Origin: Cobetia marina
GTDB lineage: Bacteria > Pseudomonadota > Gammaproteobacteria > Pseudomonadales > Halomonadaceae
DNA: 64,000 nucleotides
NCBI RefSeq assembly: GCF_001720485.1
Contig: NZ_CP017114.1
Location: forward strand, 1,302,001 to 1,366,000
Direction of reading: 5' to 3'
The first letter of the stretch is position 1. Every line of letters begins with the position of its first letter. Position numbers and translations under genes: made by a program. This document shows positions 1 through 7,921 of the stretch, one piece after another. The notes below the pieces were generated by a model. That model saw only the letters and a program-made list of their open reading frames with translations, ran no database searches and was not told the origin of the DNA.

Positions 1-2
1 AT

Positions 3-2120
3 CAGCAGTGCGAGCTGGGTGAGCCCAGTGACGAGGAGCTGCTCCATCATGATGCGAATGGACGACCGCTGCGCCTTCGTCTGCGCTGCATACCGCTCAT
101 GGCCGCCGACGGCACCCTGACCGGTTATCTCGGCGTGCATACCGATGTGACCCAGGCGCATCTGGCGCTGGAGCTCAGCCATTCCCAGCTCAGATTGCTT
201 GAGTCCGTCACGGCTGGCCAGCCGCTGGACAAGACCCTGCTGGACCTGTGTCAGGCCATCGAGGCCGTCGCGACTCGCGTGCGTTCCTCGCTGCTGCTTC
301 TGGATGAGGCAGGTACACGAATCATCGGGGGGAAGGCGCCGAGCCTGCCTCCCAGCTTCATGCAGTTCACCTCCGGCCTGCGTATCGGGGAGGGGGTGGG
401 CACCTGTGGTACGGCGATGTGGCGGCGTGAGCAGGTGCTGACCCCCGCCATCGGCGAGGACCCCGCCTGGGAGGGCTTCCGTCATCATCCCCACGCGCTG
501 GGACTGGATGCCTGTCTCTCCATGCCCATCCTCGATGATGCAGGCAATCCGCTGGGAAGTTTCGCCTTCTATGCCACGTCCGGCGATGTCTTCAACGATA
601 GCCACCTCGGCTTGCTGAAGGTCGCCGTCAACGTGGCTCGATTGGCGATCGAACGCCATCGGCGTGATGAGCAGCTCACCTATCAGGCGCTGCATGATGC
701 ATTGACGGGCCTGCCCAATCGTCGGCTGTTGCGTCGCAAGCTCGGAGCCTTCGCGGACCTCGCTCTGGAAGAAGCGCGCGTCGGGGCGTTGATGTTCCTG
801 GATCTGGATCATTTCAAGCGCCTGAACGATGTACTGGGGCATGACGCGGGAGATCGTGCCCTGATCCAGATTGCCGCCCGGCTGGAGCAGTTGCTGGAGC
901 CGGGCGATGTGCTCGCGCGCCAGGGCGGGGATGAGTTCATCGTGCTGCTGGCGCCTCGCTTCGGTGGCATGGAGGACGCCAGGGCCCGAGCGATGCACGT
1001 CGGCGAGGAATTTCTGGCACGTCTGCGGGTACCGGTCGAGCTGGAAGGGCGTGCGCATCAGTTGTCCGGCTCACTGGGCATCACGCTGTATCCGCGTCCG
1101 GATGAGGCGGGCGAGGGGTATCAGACGCTTTCCGGGACGGCAGAAGACGAGGGAGACGATTGGGGTCATCTGCTGCACGAGGCGGACATCGCGCTCTATG
1201 AGAGCAAGGGGGCCGGGCGTGCACGCATGTGCTTCTTCTCACCTGACATGCGCAATCGCATCATCGCCGCCACCCAGATGGAGCAATCCCTGCGCAGTGC
1301 GCTTTCCCGTCAGCATCTGGAAGTCCATCTCCAACCGCAATTCTCCCTGCAGTCGGATGCCTCGCTTGAGCATCAACTGCCCAGGCTCTGTGGTCTTGAG
1401 GCGTTGCTGCGCTGGAATGACCCGTTGCTGGGGAATGTCTCGCCCGCGACCTTCATCCCGATCGCGGAAGAATCAGGGCTGATCGTCGAGCTGGGCCATT
1501 GGGTGCTGGGGCAAGCCTGTGCGGTGTTGGAAGACATGGCGACACGCGGACATCAGCTGCCGATCGCGGTGAATGTCAGTCAGGTACAGTTTCGCAGCGC
1601 GGAATTCGTGCCGCAGGTCGCAGCCCTGCTCAAGCGCCATGCCTTCGCGCCGGACATGTTGCGCATGGAGATCACCGAGAGCCTGGCGGCGGAAGATGAG
1701 GCCGACATGCTGGAGAAGGTCGACCAGCTGGCGGCGCTGGGGCTGACGTTCTCCATCGACGATTTCGGGATCGGCTATTCCAATCTTGCACGCCTGCGCC
1801 GCATGCCGCTCAGTGAGCTGAAGATCGACCGCAGCTTCATCAAGGATCTGCGTCTCATCGATGACGACGGGCTGGCAGCGCCTGCACCTGGCGAGACTCC
1901 CGGACAGGAAGTCTGCCATGCCAACGAGATCGTGCGTGCGATGCTGGTGATGGCGCGTGCCCTGTCGCTGGAAGTGGTGGCCGAGGGAGTGGAGACCTCC
2001 GAGCAGTTCGAGGTGCTGCGTCAGCTGGGCTGTCAGCGTGTCCAGGGCTATCTGTTGGGGCGCCCCCGTCCCATGAAGGACGTGCTCGATGAGATCGAAG
2101 CCGGAGTGCTCGGCGCATGA
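3..2120 (+). CDS. PAS-GAF-GGDEF-EAL cyclic-di-GMP signalling protein, 5' end outside window
   Basis: The reading frame is open to the left edge, so the gene is truncated at its 5' end; the first ATG in the window (99) lies inside the end of a PAS domain (the GYLGVHTDVT segment is the usual PAS C-terminus). A GAF-type sensor domain follows (about 180-660), then a diguanylate cyclase domain with an intact GGDEF motif (924-938), then a phosphodiesterase domain with an intact EALLRW motif near 1398 and the DDFGIGYSNL segment. Both catalytic signatures are present, so it could make and degrade cyclic di-GMP; which activity dominates cannot be read from the sequence. It ends about 100 bp before the tRNA and belongs to the host chromosome. 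Confidence 0.9.
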   Translation, partial: QQCELGEPSDEELLHHDANGRPLRLRLRCIPLMAADGTLTGYLGVHTDVTQAHLALELSHSQLRLLESVTAGQPLDKTLLDLCQAIEAVATRVRSSLLLLDEAGTRIIGGKAPSLPPSFMQFTSGLRIGEGVGTCGTAMWRREQVLTPAIGEDPAWEGFRHHPHALGLDACLSMPILDDAGNPLGSFAFYATSGDVFNDSHLGLLKVAVNVARLAIERHRRDEQLTYQALHDALTGLPNRRLLRRKLGAFADLALEEARVGALMFLDLDHFKRLNDVLGHDAGDRALIQIAARLEQLLEPGDVLARQGGDEFIVLLAPRFGGMEDARARAMHVGEEFLARLRVPVELEGRAHQLSGSLGITLYPRPDEAGEGYQTLSGTAEDEGDDWGHLLHEADIALYESKGAGRARMCFFSPDMRNRIIAATQMEQSLRSALSRQHLEVHLQPQFSLQSDASLEHQLPRLCGLEALLRWNDPLLGNVSPATFIPIAEESGLIVELGHWVLGQACAVLEDMATRGHQLPIAVNVSQVQFRSAEFVPQVAALLKRHAFAPDMLRMEITESLAAEDEADMLEKVDQLAALGLTFSIDDFGIGYSNLARLRRMPLSELKIDRSFIKDLRLIDDDGLAAPAPGETPGQEVCHANEIVRAMLVMARALSLEVVAEGVETSEQFEVLRQLGCQRVQGYLLGRPRPMKDVLDEIEAGVLGA

Positions 2121-2216
2121 GGCCGATGATGCTCTTGCCTGGCGTGAGGAGGGCGGCACGCGCGGGCCGAACGGGTTTATCTTGCCACTTCAATGGCTTA
2201 TACTGCGCAGCGCTAC

Positions 2217-2293
<77 letters not shown>

Positions 2294-2406
2294 AGCCCCT
2301 CTTTTTCCCTGCTTTACCCTCCTCTTATATTCTCGTAACTCCTTGTTTTACCTTTATTGCGTCCGTAATACTGTATATTTATACATGTATCCACTCTAGA
2401 GGCCCG

Positions 2407-2455
2407 TGTATGGTGTGGTGTATGGTGAGGTTCCACCATACATGGGCACCATACA
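2407..2455. promoter_or_regulatory. Candidate integrase arm-binding sites (left)
   Basis: Four copies of a 9-mer lie here: TGTATGGTG direct at 2407-2415 and 2419-2427, and inverted (CACCATACA) at 2434-2442 and 2447-2455. The same direct pair with the same 12-bp spacing recurs near attR at 42040 and 42052. Position next to both att cores suggests arm-type binding sites for integrase or its directionality factor. The last copy touches the integrase start codon, so binding could also repress int. Confidence 0.65.
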
Positions 2456-3699
2456 TGAAGCGTGATGCTATCAAGCGGCGACCGCTTGCAGACACCGTGT
2501 TGTCTACCCTCGAGCCAGAAGCGCGTGAGTATCGCGAGTCCTATGGCCTGGACCGTCTCTACTTCGTCGTATCGCCAACTGGCCGCAAGCGCTGGGAGGT
2601 TCGCTACAAACACCCGATCACGCAAAAGTGGTCGTTCATGGGAGTAGGGGGTTACCCGGACACCAAGGCCAAGAAAGCGCGAGCTCAAGCTATCCAGATT
2701 GCCGAGCTGGTAGCCGACGGCATTGATCCCCGGGAGCACCTTAGAGGGGGCGGTGGTGTCCGGACCTTTGGGGTTGTCGCGGAGCAGTGGTACGAGCACA
2801 AGCAGATGCAGGGGAGATCGGCCAAGACGCTGACCAAGATGAGGCATTGGCTCGATAATGATGCGTTGCCTGCACTGGGAGATATGGCAGTTGCTGATGT
2901 GTCACGGGCTGACTGCGTGCGCGTTCAGAAAGGCATTGAGGCCCGCAAGGCTTTCAATATTGCCGAGAAGTCCCGGGCTTTTCTGCGCCGGATCTTCGAC
3001 TTCGCCATTGCTCACGGCTATTGCGAGAACAACCCAGCTTCGAACCTGCTGGACGTTGCGGCGCCGGCACCAGTCTCCAAGCCTCGTCCTCATCTACTGG
3101 AAGAAGATCTACCAGACTTTCTCCGTGCGCTGCGTATGACGACTAGCCGCCGGTCTACTCGCTTGGCTGCTTGGATGGTCGTGTGGACGGCATCGCGGCC
3201 AGGCATGGTGCGATGGATGGAATGGAGCGAGATCAAGGGCAAGTCGTGGCACATCCCCGCGGAGAAGATGAAGATGCGCCGCGATCATGTCGTGCCACTT
3301 TGCCGTCAAGCACTGCAAGCGCTTGAAGAGATGCGTCCTCTTTCTGGACGATCGAGGTATGTATTCACTGGGGAGGGAGCAAAGCTACCTGTCCTGTCGG
3401 ATGCTGCGATCAATCGCTGCTTCTCGAATGCAGGGTATAAGGAGAGGATGACGGGGCATGGAGCCCGCCACACGGCCAAGACGCTGCTGAGTGAGCATGG
3501 GTGGCCGTTACAGTGGACGGAGATGCAGCTTGCGCACAAGCCGATCGGGTTGGAGGGCGTGTACAACCAGGCGTCGTACCTTGAGCAGAGACAGAAGATG
3601 ATGCAGTGGTATGCCGACTACCTTGAGGCATTGGAAGTCGGCATGACCAAGGCCAAGCGGGACAAGTTCAAGCGTCGTCAGCGGGACGTAACTGCGTAG
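2455..3699 (+). CDS. int: Tyrosine-recombinase integrase
   Basis: A 414-residue site-specific recombinase of the P4/DUF4102 type. The N-terminal arm-binding domain (about residues 1-95) ends in the typical GIDPREHL. The catalytic domain shows the arginine in TASRPG, the HGAR box (H-x-x-R), the histidine in QLAH and the nucleophile tyrosine in GVYNQAS. I chose ATG 2455 because the upstream in-frame start at 2410 would place the arm-repeat cluster inside the gene and add a non-homologous MVWCMV tail. It lies beside attL and reads into the prophage. Its 3' end overlaps the convergent AlpA-like gene by 32 bp. It should catalyse integration and, with an excisionase, excision at tRNA-Arg. Confidence 0.93.
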   Translation: MKRDAIKRRPLADTVLSTLEPEAREYRESYGLDRLYFVVSPTGRKRWEVRYKHPITQKWSFMGVGGYPDTKAKKARAQAIQIAELVADGIDPREHLRGGGGVRTFGVVAEQWYEHKQMQGRSAKTLTKMRHWLDNDALPALGDMAVADVSRADCVRVQKGIEARKAFNIAEKSRAFLRRIFDFAIAHGYCENNPASNLLDVAAPAPVSKPRPHLLEEDLPDFLRALRMTTSRRSTRLAAWMVVWTASRPGMVRWMEWSEIKGKSWHIPAEKMKMRRDHVVPLCRQALQALEEMRPLSGRSRYVFTGEGAKLPVLSDAAINRCFSNAGYKERMTGHGARHTAKTLLSEHGWPLQWTEMQLAHKPIGLEGVYNQASYLEQRQKMMQWYADYLEALEVGMTKAKRDKFKRRQRDVTA

Positions 3700-3901
3700 C
3701 CCATTGGCTCATCCATGCTTCAACCTCATGCTCGTACCAATAGTTGGTCGATGCCCGGCCAATGCCATCCTTGATGGGGCGCGGGAAGTTGGAATCTTTC
3801 ACAAGCAGCTTCTCGAGTGATGAGCGGCTGCGGCCTATCTTCTCGCAGACTTCACGGGTGCGGAGGAAGCGCAGCGGCTGGTGTGTGGTTGTGTCTGTCA
3901 T
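3668..3901 (-). CDS. AlpA/MerR-type DNA-binding regulator, probable excisionase
   Basis: 77 residues with a winged helix of the AlpA/excisionase class: FLRTREVCEKIGRSRSSLEKLL is followed by FPRPIKDG and a YWYEHEVEAWM helix, which is the usual AlpA layout. Start 3901 has a GGAG six bases upstream. It is the last gene of the leftward early operon and is convergent with int. Known relatives act as excisionases or as activators of integrase genes; the position next to int supports a recombination directionality factor. Which role it plays is inference. Confidence 0.75.
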   Translation of the reverse strand: MTDTTTHQPLRFLRTREVCEKIGRSRSSLEKLLVKDSNFPRPIKDGIGRASTNYWYEHEVEAWMSQWATQLRPADDA

Positions 3902-3914
3902 GATCATCTCCTGT

Positions 3915-4235
3915 CTAGTCACCTTGATAACGGCCCGAGCTGTAGCCCAGGGCCTGCTCTTCTTGCGCGGCGGCATGATTGGCCATCGCGTCTTGCACAC
4001 CGGGCACCTGCATCACCAAGGTGTACTTGCGGCGCCAGTGATCTCGTCGTTGGCTGATCATCACGATCAGGTCTTCCAGTGGCAGTGCTTCACCATCTTC
4101 TGCGGCGTACCCGGTACCGTGACAATGGGCGCATGGGGAGATATGGAAGACGCCTCGAAATGTGCCGCTGCCACCGCATTGCGGGCATGGCCCATGCGCT
4201 GGCGGCTCCCACGATGCTTGCGATACCTGACGCAT
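3915..4235 (-). CDS. Small zinc-finger protein with two DnaJ-type CxxCxGxG motifs
   Basis: 106 residues. The N-terminal half holds CPQCGGSG and CAHCHGTG, the paired cysteine motifs of a DnaJ-like zinc-binding fold. The C-terminal half is helical and charged, with no J domain. Similar small proteins occur in early operons of lambdoid phages, without a function I can name. It starts 13 bp after the methyltransferase stop codon and has a GGAG just upstream, so it is cotranscribed. A zinc-dependent nucleic-acid or protein-binding role is likely but unproven. Confidence 0.65.
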   Translation of the reverse strand: MRQVSQASWEPPAHGPCPQCGGSGTFRGVFHISPCAHCHGTGYAAEDGEALPLEDLIVMISQRRDHWRRKYTLVMQVPGVQDAMANHAAAQEEQALGYSSGRYQGD

Positions 4236-4248
4236 AGACTCCTCACAC

Positions 4249-5163
4249 TCACGCTGCTTGCTGCAGCGCCTTGATGATGTGGCTGACCGGCGTAGGGCAG
4301 ACAGCGTTGCCGAGCAGGTGCACGGCGAGGCGATGGTTGTCCGGTAGCTGGTAGGTGTCGGGGAAGCTCATGGCCGACCGGCATTCCCACCGGCTGAGCA
4401 TGCGCATGCGGTCGCCATCGATGATGGCCCATCGATCACGGGTGGTGATGGTGCCGATGGGGCGATCCAGCGAGCGCCCTGTCTTGGTGTTCCCGTAGTA
4501 GCTGATCAGGAAGCGGTCGCCGTGGGTGGCACGGCCAGCGCGAACTCGCTCCAGGGTGGCGGCGGCTCGCCCGGGCTTCTCGATGGGCTGCCAGCGGCCT
4601 CCCTCGAAGTCGATGAAGCTGGCGGCCGGCAGGTGATCGAGTGTCGGCAGGTTCAGCTTGAGTGGCTGGACGGACTGGGTGAGTACCAGGAACATGCGGA
4701 TGCGGTTCTGCGGCGCGCCGAGGTCAGCGGCGTCTACCATATGCGGGCTGACGGCATAGCCCAGTGCCTGCATGGCCAGCACCCAAGGGCGGTAGAGCTG
4801 CCAGTCGAGGAACTCGGGGACGTTTTCCACGAGGATGGCTGGCGGGCGGTGATACTCGGCAGCCGATACCACTGCCCAGGCAGTCGAGCGGCTGGCATCG
4901 TGCAGAGGGTTACCGCTGGCCTTGCCCCGCGCCTTGCTGTGGCCTTGGCAGCAGGGTGACGCCAGCATCAGGTCATGCGCGGGCACCTGACTCCAATCCG
5001 CCTGATGCAAGTCCTGGCAGATGTGCGCTGCGTCTGGATGGTTGCGGCTGTGCCACTCGACAGCATCCGGCCAGTGGTTTGCAGCCCAGGCCACGTTGCA
5101 GCCGGCCATGCTGGCGCCGGTGCTGAATCCACCGGCACCGGCGAAGAGGTCGATGACGTTCAT
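4249..5163 (-). CDS. DNA (cytosine-5-)-methyltransferase
   Basis: 304 residues with the ordered motifs of C5 methyltransferases: motif I DLFAGAGGFS at the N-terminus (SAM binding), motif IV with the catalytic cysteine in ASPCCQGHS, the ENV motif VI (LVENVPEF), and QNRIRMF (motif VIII). The target-recognition part is short, so the recognised sequence cannot be predicted. No restriction endonuclease gene lies next to it, so it looks like an orphan phage methylase that may protect phage DNA from host restriction. Its ATG overlaps the stop codon of the gene upstream (5160). Confidence 0.93.
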   Translation of the reverse strand: MNVIDLFAGAGGFSTGASMAGCNVAWAANHWPDAVEWHSRNHPDAAHICQDLHQADWSQVPAHDLMLASPCCQGHSKARGKASGNPLHDASRSTAWAVVSAAEYHRPPAILVENVPEFLDWQLYRPWVLAMQALGYAVSPHMVDAADLGAPQNRIRMFLVLTQSVQPLKLNLPTLDHLPAASFIDFEGGRWQPIEKPGRAAATLERVRAGRATHGDRFLISYYGNTKTGRSLDRPIGTITTRDRWAIIDGDRMRMLSRWECRSAMSFPDTYQLPDNHRLAVHLLGNAVCPTPVSHIIKALQQAA

Positions 5164-5774
5164 GACTTCACCTTGCGATGGCCTGCGTCGTAGAGCGCTC
5201 CCAATAGGTACTCTTCCGACAGTGCCCCGTGCAGCTCGCGCTTATGAGCGTCAGCGGCGGCCTTGGTAATCTGCTTCATGCTCTCTATTGCCTTCTCCCG
5301 ATCGGAGCGGGCGGGGCTAAGCTCTGAACAGTGCCGCACCTCGACACCGCGTCCAGCGGACTCGATCACAATGTTGGCGCCTACTAGCGCGTGGCCGATG
5401 ACGGTGGCCACGGCAATATCGCCATCAGGTGTATCGAAACTCACCGCCGCTCCTATTGGGGGCAGGTCGTCATCCCCATGCCATTCATTTGGATCGACTG
5501 CATCCGGCTGCTTCAGGCCAGCTTCATCGCCGGCCTGTTGCTCGAGACGCTCCACACGGGCCAGCAGCACCTCTTCCCATTGTTCCCGGGTAATGACGAT
5601 TCGGCGCTCATGGGCGCCGATCCATGCGTAGTGCCATTCGTTGTTGGTCGGGCCCTTGATCCAACCCTCGAGATCGCCGTGGCCGTTATCGGTCGGGAGG
5701 CTGCATTCCGTCTCGGGTCGCGGCCACGGGTGGGGGAGGTGCAGCAGGCTTTCCATCAGTTGATCGCGGGTCAT
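5160..5774 (-). CDS. Hypothetical early phage protein
   Basis: About 204 residues. I do not recognise the family. The N-terminus contains LPHPWPRPETE and a WEEVLLARVERLEQQ helix that could form a short coiled coil; the C-terminal part is helical and Lys/Glu-rich. It lies between a 34-residue membrane peptide and the methyltransferase and overlaps both, so translation is probably coupled. I chose ATG 5774 because AAGG sits nine bases upstream; ATG 5783 is also possible and would leave almost no spacing to that AAGG. Confidence 0.6.
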   Translation of the reverse strand: MTRDQLMESLLHLPHPWPRPETECSLPTDNGHGDLEGWIKGPTNNEWHYAWIGAHERRIVITREQWEEVLLARVERLEQQAGDEAGLKQPDAVDPNEWHGDDDLPPIGAAVSFDTPDGDIAVATVIGHALVGANIVIESAGRGVEVRHCSELSPARSDREKAIESMKQITKAAADAHKRELHGALSEEYLLGALYDAGHRKVKS

Positions 5775-5775
5775 G

Positions 5776-5880
5776 TCAGTCATCCTTGGTGAGCAGTGTG
5801 TCGAGCCAGCCACCGGCGAGCAGGCAAAAGAAAGCCGCCAGGCAAGTGGCGGCTATGAGTAGCGGGTGAATCATGGTCAT
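5776..5880 (-). CDS. 34-residue membrane peptide
   Basis: A short frame begins ATGACCATGATTCACCC at 5880 and encodes about 20 hydrophobic residues (LLIAATCLAAFFCLLAGGW) followed by a charged tail (LLTKDD). Its stop codon overlaps the start region of the next gene (ATGACTGACATG arrangement), and it begins three bases after the ssb stop codon. The coupling and the single clean membrane segment make it a plausible real gene. Function unknown. Confidence 0.45.
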   Translation of the reverse strand: MTMIHPLLIAATCLAAFFCLLAGGWLDTLLTKDD

Positions 5881-5883
5881 TCC

Positions 5884-6429
5884 CTAGAACGGGATCTCGT
5901 CATCAAAGTCATCGAAGCAGCCGGCTGGCGGAGCCCCGAAGTTGTTCGGCTGTTGTTGGCCTGCAGGTGGCTGGCCTACACCGTGATGTGTGCTGGCGGG
6001 CGCCGGTTGCTGGTAGCCGCCTTGCTGCTGGGGTGGCTGCTGATAGCCCTGCTGAGCTGGCGGACGCTGTACCTGGGGAGGCTGACCGCCACCGGAACCG
6101 CCGAGCATCTGCATGTCATTGGCGACGATCTCGGTGCTGTACCGTTCGATGCCTTGCTGGTCCGTCCACTTGCGAGTCTGCAAGCGCCCTTCGATGTACA
6201 CCTGAGCGCCTTTCTTGAGGTACTGCTGAGCGATCTCGGCGGTCTTGTTGAACAGCACCACCCGATGCCATTCGGTGCGCTCCTGGACGTTGCCGGTCTG
6301 CTTGTCCCGCCACTTGTTAGTGGTCGCGATGCTGAGGTTGGCAACGGCTGAGCCGCTGGGTGTGAAGCGCACCTCTGGGTCTTGGCCGAGATGGCCGATC
6401 AGGATCGCCTTGTTGATGCCGCGGGCCAT
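5884..6429 (-). CDS. ssb: Single-stranded DNA-binding protein
   Basis: 181 residues with the bacterial SSB layout: an OB-fold domain (about residues 1-110) containing [22 protein letters not shown] and GRLQTRKW, then a Gln/Pro/Gly-rich linker, then the acidic tail FDDEIPF that recruits SSB partners. Start 6429 has an AAGGAG upstream and gives the standard MARGINKA start. It sits downstream of two intrinsic terminators and a boxA-like site in the leftward transcript. It probably serves phage replication. I cannot tell whether it interacts with host SSB partners, but the intact tail suggests it can. Confidence 0.93.
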   Translation of the reverse strand: MARGINKAILIGHLGQDPEVRFTPSGSAVANLSIATTNKWRDKQTGNVQERTEWHRVVLFNKTAEIAQQYLKKGAQVYIEGRLQTRKWTDQQGIERYSTEIVANDMQMLGGSGGGQPPQVQRPPAQQGYQQPPQQQGGYQQPAPASTHHGVGQPPAGQQQPNNFGAPPAGCFDDFDDEIPF

Positions 6430-6492
6430 GCTGGTCTCCTTGAGTGGTTGAGCGCACAGGTCAGCCCCCAGTAGAGACTGGCGTGTGAGCAC

Positions 6493-6518
6493 AAAAAGGC
6501 CCACCGATTAAGGTGGGC
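6493..6518 (-). terminator. Intrinsic terminator upstream of ssb
   Basis: On the minus strand a 7-bp stem, GCCCACC pairing with GGTGGGC around a TTAATC loop, is followed by CC and a run of five T. It lies in the 5' leader of ssb, so leftward transcription must pass it to reach ssb and the genes beyond. Confidence 0.7.
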
Positions 6519-6556
6519 AAGGTGTGCCGAGAGACACGATGAAAAAGGGGGGTGCC

Positions 6557-6584
6557 AAAAGGCCCCGTCAGGGACGTGACGGGG
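6557..6584 (-). terminator. Second intrinsic terminator upstream of ssb
   Basis: On the minus strand CCCCGTCA pairs with TGACGGGG (8 bp, six-base loop), followed by GCC and TTTT. It is in tandem with the terminator at 6493-6518. Confidence 0.6.
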
Positions 6585-6773
6585 AAGCACAGGCACTGCA
6601 GGGAAAGGGCATCGGGAAGCGGTCGCGCTTTGCGAAGGCTTGCCATTGCACTCTCGGGTGGGCTCTGCCATTGGCAAAGCCCCATACCATTCCCAGTATT
6701 TCGACAGCCCTGGGCGGCGTACTCCCAGCGGCCTCTCGCGTGTCTAGCGCTACGGGCTGGCTGGGCATGCCTG

Positions 6774-6787
6774 ATTGTTAAAGAGCA
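6774..6787 (-). promoter_or_regulatory. boxA-like antitermination site
   Basis: The minus strand reads TGCTCTTTAACAAT, which matches the boxA sequence of enterobacterial rRNA leaders (the NusB/NusE binding site). It lies in the leftward early transcript, ahead of the two tandem terminators and ssb, where a lambdoid nut site would be expected. No clear boxB hairpin was assigned. Confidence 0.6.
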
Positions 6788-6995
6788 GCCGCATTGCCCG
6801 GCGGTTCGGGGCTCATCAGGCGATACCGGTAGCGCCGGTGCCCTCTGATAAGCGCTGTCTCTCCAGCTGTCACACCACTTGCCCAGGTGTCGGGGGTAAG
6901 GCCGCTAGCGCAAGGGAGGAACCGGCGCCTTACCTGCGGGTGGTTATGCTCGCAATCCCACTGGCACCACCTGCTGGCCGTGGGGCGAGGTCCGA

Positions 6996-7271
6996 TCAGC
7001 GACTGGCAAGCTGCTGACCATGCGTAATCTGAGGGGAGCAGAGGCTGGCGGCATTGCCATGGAAGTCCGGCCAGCCGCGGCGTTGTGATTCAGCGAAACC
7101 GGCCTTGGCGTCTTCCTGCCACATGGCGGTCATCTCGCAGTATTCGGCTTCGCTGGCGGACAGCTGGCGCGGACCATCAGTCTGCTGGGTGAGGCTGGCG
7201 AGCGTGACCAGGCCGCCGACGATGACGGCAAGGGTGATGGCTGAGCGATGCTTGCGGGCTGTGTCGGTCAT
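6996..7271 (-). CDS. Small single-pass membrane protein of the left early operon
   Basis: 91 residues: a short cytoplasmic MTDTARKHR start, one membrane segment (AITLAVIVGGLVTLASL), then a soluble part rich in acidic and aromatic residues. I do not recognise a family. Start 7271 has a GGAG upstream; the longer frame would begin with TTG. It is the first gene after the proposed left promoter (7326-7353), so it would be among the first made on induction, the place where lambdoid phages put host-interaction genes. Function unknown. Confidence 0.6.
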   Translation of the reverse strand: MTDTARKHRSAITLAVIVGGLVTLASLTQQTDGPRQLSASEAEYCEMTAMWQEDAKAGFAESQRRGWPDFHGNAASLCSPQITHGQQLASR

Positions 7272-7325
7272 GGGCTGCTCCAATCCACTCAGTGACGATG
7301 GCGGTGTGTTGTGTCGATGTGAATC

Positions 7326-7364
7326 AGTCTACAAGTTTTTCTTGTTTCTACAAGCGTAGCTTTC
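7326..7364 (-). promoter_or_regulatory. Left operators and promoter (PL) of the prophage
   Basis: ACAAG-N5-CTTGT at 7331-7345 is perfect. A degenerate second copy lies at 7350-7364 (ACAAG-N5-CTTTC). The minus strand offers a -35 TTGTAG (7353-7348), a 16-bp spacer and a -10 TAGACT (7331-7326), so repressor bound at 7331-7345 would cover the spacer. The same operator sequence is found between cI and cro. Confidence 0.7.
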
Positions 7365-7406
7365 GATTATTTTCCTTCCGCTTGTAGAGTGCTGGTTTTA
7401 GGCAAT

Positions 7407-7430
7407 AAAAAACCCGCCACGATGGGCGGG
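7407..7430 (-). terminator. Terminator of the repressor-side leftward transcript
   Basis: Minus strand: CCCGCC stem around a CATCGT loop with GGCGGG, followed directly by six T. It ends the transcript covering 7921-7451 and separates it from PL. Confidence 0.8.
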
Positions 7431-7450
7431 TCAGATGGCCTGCGAAAGGC

Positions 7451-7921
7451 TTAGCGGTCTACGTTCTCGATGCGACGTTTGTACGCCTCGGCTGCTTGGG
7501 TGTCCGTGCCACCGTGTTCCGCGTAATCGAAGCTACCGGCAGGCATGGGGGCTGGCACCCGCGTTTGTGGCTGGGGAGGGGGTGGGGTGGTGGATTTCGC
7601 CCCGTCTATTGGCTTGCTAGTGGTTAGCGCGCTATTGCGGCCACAGTGATGACAGATGCTGGCCTGCTTGGGGATCAGTGAGAGGCAGTGCGGGCATTCC
7701 TTGTCAGTGGCCTTGGCGCTGCGTAGGCGGCGGCGTTTGAGCTTCACCGGGTCTGCCGGCATGGCGATGACATACAGAAACCCCAGCATCGGGGTGCCGA
7801 TGATGCCGACCGCAGCTGCTGCAGGCACATGCACCCCCTTGTAATACGCGGCGTGAATTACTGCAAACCAAGGCAGGAAGTACAGCTGAACGATCAGCAG
7901 TACGATGATGGTTGTGCCCAT
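7451..7921 (-). CDS. Two-segment membrane protein with C-terminal zinc ribbon
   Basis: 156 residues. Two hydrophobic segments near the N-terminus (TIIVLLIVQLYFLPWFAVI and AAAAVGIIGTPMLGFLYVI) are followed by a basic patch, a zinc ribbon (CPHC with a second CHHC pair) and a Pro-rich, acidic tail. Start 7921 has a strong AAGGAGG. It is downstream of the repressor gene on the same strand, so it should be expressed in the lysogen, the usual place for superinfection-exclusion or other lysogenic conversion genes. The hydrophobic part faintly resembles small superinfection-immunity proteins; that assignment is a guess. Confidence 0.6.
   Translation of the reverse strand: MGTTIIVLLIVQLYFLPWFAVIHAAYYKGVHVPAAAAVGIIGTPMLGFLYVIAMPADPVKLKRRRLRSAKATDKECPHCLSLIPKQASICHHCGRNSALTTSKPIDGAKSTTPPPPQPQTRVPAPMPAGSFDYAEHGGTDTQAAEAYKRRIENVDR

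Larger units (their letters stand above)
6430..6995 (-). other. Gene-free structured leader between small membrane gene and ssb
   Basis: About 570 bp without a convincing gene on either strand; the small frames here lack ribosome sites and family resemblance. Read in the leftward direction it contains a boxA-like sequence (6774-6787), a compact hairpin near 6659-6680 (GGCTCTGCCA pairing with TGGCAAAGCC, one mismatch) and two intrinsic terminators (6557-6584 and 6493-6518). It looks like a regulatory untranslated segment or a small-RNA locus rather than coding sequence. Confidence 0.5.

Noticed and set aside
2410..2454. Integrase start at 2410 instead of 2455
   Set aside because: It would translate the arm-repeat cluster into MVWCMV-type residues absent from the family; ATG 2455 gives a normal N-terminus.
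4249..5163. Full restriction-modification system
   Set aside because: Only the C5 methylase is present; no neighbouring gene resembles a restriction endonuclease.
6552..6848. 98-residue plus-strand and 66-residue minus-strand frames in the ssb leader
   Set aside because: No ribosome site or family pattern; the region is better explained by terminators, hairpins and boxA.
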